NCBI GenBank assembly: GCA_035301985.1
Contig: DATGTE010000003.1
Span: 62,001 to 126,000, forward strand
Direction of reading: 5' to 3'
Source of the DNA: DASUXY01 sp035301985
GTDB lineage: Bacteria > Bacillota > Bacilli > Bacillales > Amphibacillaceae
DNA length: 64,000 nucleotides
The translations under genes were made by a program, and so were the position numbers. Below, in pieces: positions 56,689 through 62,515 of the stretch (its first letter is position 1; each line of letters starts with the position of its first letter). A model generated the notes under the pieces. That model made no database searches. It worked only from the letters and a program-made list of their open reading frames with translations, and had not been told where the DNA came from.

Positions 56689-56850
56689 ATGAACAAGGTT
56701 TTGGCGACTTCGATTTTAGGAATGGGTTTAACTGGTGCCGTTTTAATCATCTCGATCGCACTGTTATTTAAATCTCCAATAGGAAATGTGTTGAAGGTGG
56801 TTACCGCTACTTCAGTAGTAGCTTTTGTTATATTCACTTTTCAGCTTTAG
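56689..56850 (+). CDS. 53-residue two-helix membrane protein
   Basis: ATG 56689 follows GAGGTGATTT and starts ten bases after the broken peptide gene. The product, MNKVLATSILGMGLTGAVLI and onward, has two membrane helices (about 5-26 and 33-51) joined by KSPIG. The frame is intact although its neighbour is broken. A role as immunity or accessory protein of the upstream peptide is an inference from position and size only. Confidence 0.55.
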   Translation: MNKVLATSILGMGLTGAVLIISIALLFKSPIGNVLKVVTATSVVAFVIFTFQL

Positions 56851-57240
56851 TATTTCGTCGGCGGTTAGATGAAAAAAGAGAGTAATATATTTATTTAATT
56901 AATAAAGTCGGTATTAAGGAGTAGACAAACTTTTGTTGTTTGTTCTATGTGTGGTTGGTGCGGATACCCCCGAGTTTGGACAATAATACTCTTAAACTGT
57001 GTGAGATACATATCAAATATCGTGCTCCGTGCGTGCGATGTGGATTACGTCATAATGTTACATAATATGTTTACGATTGTATACACAGTGTAAGCCGGAA
57101 AGGGCAGCGCTTCATTTAACAGAAGCGGTTACAGGTTACAAGATCGATTGGCATTGGATTATTAAAGGCAAGAAAATTGGCACATGGAATTTAACGATTA
57201 AGGCGTTTTCCATTATACCAGCTAATAATTGCCAATACTA
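56851..57240 (+). other. Degenerate coding-like stretch, unassigned
   Basis: No intact gene. A ribosome-site-like AAGGAG (56918) precedes short frames with paired cysteines (CSMCGWCGYP; APCVRCGLRHN) and then QCKPERAALHLTEAVTGYK, KIDWHWIIKGKKIGTWNLTI ending at a TAA near 57240. This looks like a further gene broken by frameshifts. I do not recognise the family. Confidence 0.35.
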
Positions 57241-57343
57241 ATGGATGAAAGTAACTTAATATTCATGTTATACTAAAAAACAGGCAAACTGAATAGCCTT
57301 TTATTTAAAAGGCAAAAAATTAATAACTAGAGTCTAATGCGCC

Positions 57344-57475
57344 TTAATTTTGATCTACGAAGACTTCTTGGTGTTTTAATATCGCATAAATCCAATGAGC
57401 AAGCTTATTTTCACAAGCGATTATAGCGACTTTATGTGGTTTTCCTTCATCGCGTTTACGCTGATAAAACTTCAC
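57344..57475 (-). pseudogene. C-terminal relic of an IS110-type transposase
   Basis: Minus-strand frame FYQRKRDEGKPHKVAIIACE then NKLAHWIYAILKHQEVFVDQ N and a stop (57344-57346). This is the typical end of IS110/IS1111 transposases. Only about 43 codons remain, and its 5' border falls inside the end of the next gene. Confidence 0.8.
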
Positions 57476-57995
57476 TTATTTCATGTTCAACTTCAAAATA
57501 GCGATTCATTTTTTCTTCGTTTTTGGAATCTGCATCTACATACTTATTCTCACCTATTATTTCAGTGAAGGCGAGTTTTTCTAACTCTTTTAATTCTTTA
57601 TGCAAATTTTTGACCTTTGCTAAATCATCATTTGTTATTTCTTTCGGTAATTGTCTTTTATATGCTTCAAAGCTATCAAAAAAGGCCTCGCTATCTAATA
57701 CTTTTCCTTTCACAACGATTTCAGCGCCTTCTTTCAATCGCATATCGATAATTTGTTCATCTGTGAAGTCATGTAAACTTACACGATATCGTTTGCCATC
57801 TTCTCCAGTGATGAATAATTCATAATTGGCGTAAGTTAACACTTTTCCTTTTACTTGTTGTTGTTCCAATTGTGTTTCGGACACTTCTTTCTTAACTGCT
57901 TCGGCTGCTCCAGCTTGTATAGGTGCGAAGACTGCCATACCCATCACTAATGCCGACGCAAGCACCATCGGTTTTCTCGCCTGTTTTTTCTTCAT
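57456..57995 (-). CDS. Secreted protein of unknown function, 3' end replaced by IS110 sequence
   Basis: 179 residues. Clear signal peptide: basic MKKKQARKP, hydrophobic VLASALVMGMAVFAP, cleavage after AGA. The mature part has an OB-like beta segment (VKGKVLTYANYELFITGEDG; RVSLHDFTDEQI) and then a helical region. The last five residues (EVLSA) are encoded by DNA that in another frame is the IS110 transposase, so the original C-terminus has been lost. AAAGAGG precedes ATG 57995. Function not recognised. Confidence 0.65.
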   Translation of the reverse strand: MKKKQARKPMVLASALVMGMAVFAPIQAGAAEAVKKEVSETQLEQQQVKGKVLTYANYELFITGEDGKRYRVSLHDFTDEQIIDMRLKEGAEIVVKGKVLDSEAFFDSFEAYKRQLPKEITNDDLAKVKNLHKELKELEKLAFTEIIGENKYVDADSKNEEKMNRYFEVEHEISEVLSA

Positions 57996-58193
57996 TAGGT
58001 ATACCTCTTTTCACGTATATTTTTGATCATTCTGATAAAACGACCTATCTTCTACAACTTTTCACTGTCATTCTCAATCTTTGTTAACGCTGAAGGAGAA
58101 TGACAATCTGTTTTGTCTACCTTTTTTTTGCTGCTTCTTCTTTTGTCTTCATGCTTTCCATTCTAAATGGTAGTGCACGGGAAAACTCCAAGT

Positions 58194-58317
58194 ATGGATC
58201 AAACATTAAATCTCTAAAGTACAAGTTTACGGAGAGGATCAAACAGTTTTCGAGCCTATGGCAGCTAGGTGCACTACTACAACTACGATTCCTTTATCTT
58301 CAAGTTCTACGTTTTAA
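58194..58317 (+). pseudogene. Plantazolicin-like azole peptide precursor, leader frameshifted
   Basis: The frame ending at TAA 58315-58317 reads GEDQTVFEPMAARCTTTT and IPLSSSSTF. Plantazolicin precursor, as I recall it, has GEGQHLFEPMAARCTCTT and IISSSSTF in the same place, so leader end, MAA processing site, Arg1 and both heterocyclisable blocks (CTTTT, SSSST) are conserved; Cys4 is Thr and the Ile-Ile spacer is Ile-Pro-Leu. Upstream this frame meets a stop at 58207 with no start codon. An ATG at 58194 opens another frame (MDQTLNL) that would join after skipping one base near 58215, giving a leader of about 24 residues. So the gene is shifted by one base, or the base is an error. Confidence 0.8.
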
Positions 58318-58320
58318 TTT

Positions 58321-58358
58321 TTTAAAAGATCCCCCTTTTTTGAGGGGGATCTTTTAAA
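58321..58358 (+). terminator. Strong hairpin just after the peptide precursor
   Basis: Perfect 15-base stem TTTAAAAGATCCCCC/GGGGGATCTTTTAAA, four bases past the precursor stop. In peptide clusters such a hairpin often lets the precursor mRNA outnumber the downstream genes. It lies 70 bases before the methyltransferase gene. Confidence 0.85.
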
Positions 58359-58427
58359 ACCCAGCATCAATAGGTAAATATTCATTTAAATTTTAAAAAA
58401 CTATGTTTCTTGAGGAGGAAATTTTCG

Positions 58428-59234
58428 ATGAATATGCATGACGAGATAGATTTAATTAATTCTGAAATAGCTCAAAGTTGGTTTGCTGATTCTGACAAAA
58501 GAGAAGTTAGTACGAAGTATGATAAAAGAGAAACAAGTGTACCTAAATTATTGATTATACCAATGATACTGACTTACTATAGAAATACATTTAATAAGAT
58601 GCCTGTAAATATTCTTGATGTAGGATGTGGTGATGGTGAGTTATTGAATCATATTTCACATATTAATTCTAATGTAAACTTATATGGAATTGATCCTTCT
58701 GACGAAGTAATTAATAAAGCTCAAATAAATGTCCCAAGTGGTAGATTTCATAGAGTCTCAGCTGAAGATATAAATAATATCAACCTCCCAAAAATGGATA
58801 TAATAATAACATATCTATCTTTTGGTTTATGGAGAAACAAAATCAAAGGTTTAAAAAATATGATTGATTTACTATCTCCACAATCAATGCTCTATATAAT
58901 TGATTTGAACGCAGATAGTTATACTGACGCCATTAAAACTACAAATTCTATAAAGGAAGAAGAATACATCAAAGAACAATATAATTCTTCACTTTCAGAA
59001 GAAGAATTTAAATCTTTATTGACTGAGCAAATTGAACTAGACAAGTTTGAAGTGATTGTAAAAGTTTCAAGCTTGGGATTTTCCCCCTTAAGCGATGAAT
59101 ATTTTTCGGCCATCAATAATCCATATGTATTAAAATGTCTTACTTCTTTTAACTCAAACATGACTTATAACAAAAACTCCCCAATCATTAATTTAAATCA
59201 TGGATGGTTAATCAAAAAATCAAACGTTGGATAA
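58428..59234 (+). CDS. SAM-dependent methyltransferase
   Basis: 268 residues, class I Rossmann fold. Motif I NILDVGCGDGELL (61-73), acidic post-I residue in LYGIDPSDEV, and motif IV-like DIIITYLSFGLWR. ATG 58428 is nine bases after AGGAGG. Directly downstream of the plantazolicin-like precursor; in the plantazolicin pathway a methyltransferase (PznL) dimethylates the N-terminal Arg of the core, and the Arg is conserved here. That role is inferred from position; motifs alone do not prove it. Confidence 0.75.
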   Translation: MNMHDEIDLINSEIAQSWFADSDKREVSTKYDKRETSVPKLLIIPMILTYYRNTFNKMPVNILDVGCGDGELLNHISHINSNVNLYGIDPSDEVINKAQINVPSGRFHRVSAEDINNINLPKMDIIITYLSFGLWRNKIKGLKNMIDLLSPQSMLYIIDLNADSYTDAIKTTNSIKEEEYIKEQYNSSLSEEEFKSLLTEQIELDKFEVIVKVSSLGFSPLSDEYFSAINNPYVLKCLTSFNSNMTYNKNSPIINLNHGWLIKKSNVG

Positions 59235-59261
59235 TCCGAAATAGCAAACTTTTTTAAAAAT

Positions 59262-59327
59262 TTGTTTGACTTGTTTGACTTGTTTGACATTATGATTTTT
59301 AGGTTTTATACTCTGTCATATAGAGTA
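59262..59327 (+). promoter_or_regulatory. Promoter with three tandem repeats and an inverted repeat
   Basis: Three exact tandem copies of TTGTTTGAC (59262-59288). The last supplies the -35 TTGACA (59284-59289), followed by a 17-base spacer and TATACT (59307-59312). An inverted repeat TACTCT-N7-AGAGTA (59309-59327) overlaps the -10. The layout suggests a strong, operator-controlled promoter for the following operon, probably governed by the winged-helix protein at 59939. Confidence 0.7.
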
Positions 59328-59351
59328 CTCTTTGAAAAGGAAGAAATGAAT

Positions 59352-59936
59352 ATGAATAAAACGGATCAAGAAAAGATCAAAGAAGCTGTAGAGAATTTAG
59401 CACATATAAAAATGATTACCTCCTTACAAAAGAAGGATTATGGAAAAAAAACAGGACCGTATTTTATCATTTGGGGGATATTATGGTTTATAGGTTTTTC
59501 GTTTAATTCTTTAAGCGTTAGCTTTAATTCATTTTGGATATGGCTCGTCCTTAGTATTGTCGGTTGGGGCTTTACTATATTCACTTGGTTTAGGCAAGAA
59601 AAGAAAACACCGATGCCCTCTTTTATTCAAAATCAGATGGTGTTTATGTGGGTAGCTTTTGGGATCATTTTTTCTATTTTCTTATTTTTAGTGGTCACTG
59701 GGTTGTTAAATTTTAATTTGTCTTTAATAAGTCTATATATGATTATCTTAGTCGTTATCATGTATGCTTTACTAAGTATTGTCTTTGGTAAAGAAATTCT
59801 CTTTATGTCAATCTGGTTAGCAGTATTGTCTGGTTCTGCGTTTCTTTGGTTCACTGAATTCTTAAATATTATTTATGCAATTCTAGGCGGAGGCAGCATG
59901 GTTATTATCGGCTTGTTACTTAAAAGAGGTAATTAA
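59352..59936 (+). CDS. Multi-spanning membrane protein of unknown function
   Basis: 194 residues: soluble N-terminus (about 1-35, with helical EKIKEAVENLAHIKM) and six predicted membrane helices. ATG 59352 is nine bases after AAAGGAA; the ORF extends upstream to 59262 through the promoter, which is rejected. Its stop is two bases before the regulator start. Membrane proteins of this size often sit with winged-helix regulators and ABC exporters; it could be a sensor or immunity part. Confidence 0.65.
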   Translation: MNKTDQEKIKEAVENLAHIKMITSLQKKDYGKKTGPYFIIWGILWFIGFSFNSLSVSFNSFWIWLVLSIVGWGFTIFTWFRQEKKTPMPSFIQNQMVFMWVAFGIIFSIFLFLVVTGLLNFNLSLISLYMIILVVIMYALLSIVFGKEILFMSIWLAVLSGSAFLWFTEFLNIIYAILGGGSMVIIGLLLKRGN

Positions 59937-59938
59937 GT

Positions 59939-60253
59939 ATGAAAAAAACCAATAACAGTTACGAATTAGATAGTATTATCCATGCTAAATCTAGATTAGC
60001 GATAATGAGCTTGCTCATGTCTCATAAAGAAGTCGATTTTTCTTTTGCTAAGGACAAATTAGGGTTAACAGACGGTAACTTAGGAGGGCATATAAAAAAA
60101 CTTGAAGATGTAGGATATGTCGCAGTTAGAAAGATATTTATTAAAAATAAACCTAAATCATATATCTCAGTAACTAAAGAAGGAATAGATGCTTACCAAT
60201 TATATGTGTCTCAATTAGAAGCAATTCTAAACTTAGGTAATAAAAAAATATGA
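59939..60253 (+). CDS. Winged-helix transcriptional regulator
   Basis: 104 residues, single winged helix-turn-helix of the PF13601 type: HAKSRLAIMSLLMSHKEVDF, then KDKLGLTDGNLGGHIKKLED and a wing with KNKPKSYISVTKEG. AAAGAGGTAATT precedes ATG 59939. Probably represses or activates the operon it belongs to via the repeats at 59262-59327. The order regulator-ATPase-permease also occurs in the plantazolicin cluster (K-G-H), as I recall it. Confidence 0.82.
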   Translation: MKKTNNSYELDSIIHAKSRLAIMSLLMSHKEVDFSFAKDKLGLTDGNLGGHIKKLEDVGYVAVRKIFIKNKPKSYISVTKEGIDAYQLYVSQLEAILNLGNKKI

Positions 60254-60271
60254 TAAAGAGGTGAGATAATT

Positions 60272-61162
60272 GTGATCGAATTAAAAGAAGTTAGTTTGAA
60301 CTACAAAGAAGTTCGGGCTCTGGACAATATAAACCTATCTATCAAACCTGGTAAATGTCATGGTCTTATAGGACCTAACGGAGCTGGAAAATCTTCTCTC
60401 GTAAAAGTAATATCTGGAATAATAAGGGACTTCAAAGGGAAAGTTTCATTTATTGATAAGAGCATTAGAGGGATAATTCCAGGATATGTTCCTCAAGATA
60501 TATCCTTGCAAGAAAAGTTATCTACTGATTCTAATCTTAACTTTTATGGAAGGATATATGGGCTAAAAGGAAAGGAGTTAGCCAATAGAAAAGAAAACGT
60601 ACTGAAAGCGATTGGGCTAGAAAACCGACTGAAATCGAAAGTTTCAACTTTCTCAGGAGGAATGAAAAGAAGGCTTAATATTGGTTGTGCAATAATGCAT
60701 CAGCCTGATTTAATTATACTGGATGAGCCGACAGTTGGAGTAGATCCTCAGTCTAGGAAATATATATTTGAGCTTATTCGTAGTTTAAAACAAGAGGGAA
60801 AGACAATAATTTACACAAGCCATTACATGGAAGAAATAGAATTATTATGCGATGAAGTTACTTTTATTGATAAAGGAAAAGTAATTGAACATGGAACAAT
60901 AGACAATTTAATTAACAAGTATTCGGAATCGTCAATTTATATTGAGGGTGTTTCTAAAGAATTTATTTCAGAATATGATTGGAAGTCCAAAGATAACGGT
61001 ATACAAATTCTATCCGACAATCCATTAAGTGATTTAAGCGAGATATCAAAAAAATTTGAAGAAGTAGGTGTTGAACCAACTCAACTATCTTTAATGAAAC
61101 CTAGCTTAGAAGAAGTTTTCTTCAAACTAACTGGAACAGATTTACGTGACACTAATATATAG
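60272..61162 (+). CDS. ABC transporter ATP-binding protein
   Basis: 296 residues. Walker A GPNGAGKSS (34-42), signature FSGGMKRRLN, Walker B LIILDEPTVGVD and H-loop TSHYMEE are intact; a C-terminal extension of about 75 residues follows, as in DrrA/NatA-type exporters. GTG start at 60272 behind AGAGGTGAG. With the next gene it forms an ABC-2 exporter, likely for peptide export or self-protection in this cluster. Confidence 0.9.
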   Translation: MIELKEVSLNYKEVRALDNINLSIKPGKCHGLIGPNGAGKSSLVKVISGIIRDFKGKVSFIDKSIRGIIPGYVPQDISLQEKLSTDSNLNFYGRIYGLKGKELANRKENVLKAIGLENRLKSKVSTFSGGMKRRLNIGCAIMHQPDLIILDEPTVGVDPQSRKYIFELIRSLKQEGKTIIYTSHYMEEIELLCDEVTFIDKGKVIEHGTIDNLINKYSESSIYIEGVSKEFISEYDWKSKDNGIQILSDNPLSDLSEISKKFEEVGVEPTQLSLMKPSLEEVFFKLTGTDLRDTNI

Positions 61163-61181
61163 TAAAAAAGAGGTGAAAACT

Positions 61182-61922
61182 ATGTGGGCAATTGCAAATA
61201 TAGAAACTCAGAAACAATTGCAAGATAAGTCACTTTATTTTTGGACCTTAATTTTGCCAATCTTTTTTGTTGTTTTATTTATGGAATTATTTGCGCCGGA
61301 TGGAACGAATCTGACAGTTGCTGCTAGTCAAATAATAACTGGATTTAGTGTCTTTTTTTCCATCTTTATCATCATTTCTATGACATTTAGTTTTTTGAAA
61401 GATAAGGATAGTGGACTTGTTTCGAGGTTGGCAAGTACTCCATTATCATCATATGAGTATTTCATAGGTAAGTGGATTCCATTTATAGTTATTGTTTTAG
61501 TTCAATTTATTGTATTAGCCATCACAGGTGGAATTTTATACGACATGGTAATAGATAATTTGTTAATTTATTCTATTACTGCGTTACTCATCACACTAAT
61601 GGTAACAGCGTGGGGATTAGCTATATCGGTTTTTTCTAAAACGGAAAATGTAGGATTAGCCGTTACACAAGTGGTCGCAGTAGGCGGAGGAATGATTTCA
61701 GGATTGTGGATGCCTCTTGAAACATTACCAGAGTCTTTACAAACTGTCGGAAAGCTATCCCCTTTTTATTGGGGACACCAAGGCCTACTAGCAACGATTA
61801 GTGATCATCCTGGTGGTGAAAATGTATTAATTTCTCTTTCCATTATTGCATTATATATGGTAGTAGGTTTCGTTCTTGCAATTCTTGGTTATAGAAAGTT
61901 TTTAAAAGAGGCAAGAAACTAA
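61182..61922 (+). CDS. ABC-2 type permease
   Basis: 246 residues with six membrane helices, the conserved ABC2_membrane layout, and the late motif GGGMISGLWMPLETLPESLQTVGKL in pieces typical of DrrB-like permeases. ATG 61182 follows GAGGTGA, 19 bases after the ATPase stop; the reading from 61146 overlaps the ATPase and lacks a ribosome site. Confidence 0.9.
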   Translation: MWAIANIETQKQLQDKSLYFWTLILPIFFVVLFMELFAPDGTNLTVAASQIITGFSVFFSIFIIISMTFSFLKDKDSGLVSRLASTPLSSYEYFIGKWIPFIVIVLVQFIVLAITGGILYDMVIDNLLIYSITALLITLMVTAWGLAISVFSKTENVGLAVTQVVAVGGGMISGLWMPLETLPESLQTVGKLSPFYWGHQGLLATISDHPGGENVLISLSIIALYMVVGFVLAILGYRKFLKEARN

Positions 61923-61961
61923 ATTTCTATAAATCTAAATTTTAATAAGGAGTGTTTTTAT

Positions 61962-62060
61962 ATGTCAATGGGATTGGCAATAGTAATAGCAACAGGAATT
62001 GTATGCTTAACAGCCTTTATAATTATTATTGCAGTTAAGGCCATGAATTATAAAGAATAG
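61962..62060 (+). CDS. 32-residue single-helix membrane peptide
   Basis: ATG 61962 with AAGGAGTG upstream encodes MSMGLAIVIATGIVCLTAFI followed by IIIAVKAMNYKE: one helix and a short basic tail. It starts 39 bases after the permease and before a strong terminator, so it is the last gene of the operon. No family known to me. A part in transport or immunity is possible. Confidence 0.6.
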   Translation: MSMGLAIVIATGIVCLTAFIIIIAVKAMNYKE

Positions 62061-62183
62061 ACGATAAGAACAACGGTTTTTGATCTTCAAACTTACCAAA
62101 ACTTTTGGTCAATAAGTAACATATTATTATACTTTTAATCATCAGATCGTATTAATAAAGGCTAGGGCAAAACTCCAGTAAAT

Positions 62184-62229
62184 AAAAATAAGTTCGACGC
62201 TTTTTCGGCAAGCGTCGAGCTTATTTTTA
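62184..62229 (+). terminator. Intrinsic terminator of the ABC operon
   Basis: Long stem AAAAATAAGTTCGACGCTT/AAGCGTCGAGCTTATTTTT with one mismatch, T-rich tail. Confidence 0.85.
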
Positions 62230-62515
62230 TGGTCATTTAAATATACAAAGAGAACCTTGTCTTTTGGATTTAAAGTACGATTTAATTCTCTTTTTCTCCC
62301 GTTTGTATTGTATCCTCTCAGAACTCCATCTGCAAGACGAAGGTAACTGCACAATATTCACCCATACAGTAGTGAAATGCACTTGAGAGGGAGCGACCCT
62401 ACTTTCCACATTCACCAGTTTGTCTGTAAGTGGACTGTTTACCACTACTTTTCACACAGCTTGGAGTAATATTTAACTATAGAAACTCTCTAAATTAGAA
62501 ATGCTAACTTAAAAA
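62230..62515. other. Interval before the ISL3 element, no clear gene
   Basis: Minus-strand frames such as RGYNTNGRKRELNRTLNPKD (62142-62354) and VNSPLTDKLVNVESRVAPSQ (62233-62445) overlap in different phases and run into the terminator. They may be relics of a further mobile gene, but I recognise no family. Confidence 0.3.

Noticed and set aside
56193..56837. Minus-strand frames of about 100 codons in the peptide relic region
   Set aside because: They are complements of the plus-strand relic and the intact two-helix gene, with no ribosome sites or known domains.
58100..58357. 85-codon plus-strand frame overlapping the azole peptide gene
   Set aside because: It reads through the precursor and its terminator in another phase and has low-complexity hydrophobic content; the precursor frame explains the region better.
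59262..59288. Possible CRISPR-like repeats
   Set aside because: The repeats are 9 bases, directly adjacent and without spacers; they are a short tandem duplication in a promoter.
62142..62445. Two overlapping minus-strand frames near the ISL3 left end
   Set aside because: They overlap each other in different phases and include terminator DNA; no recognised domain.
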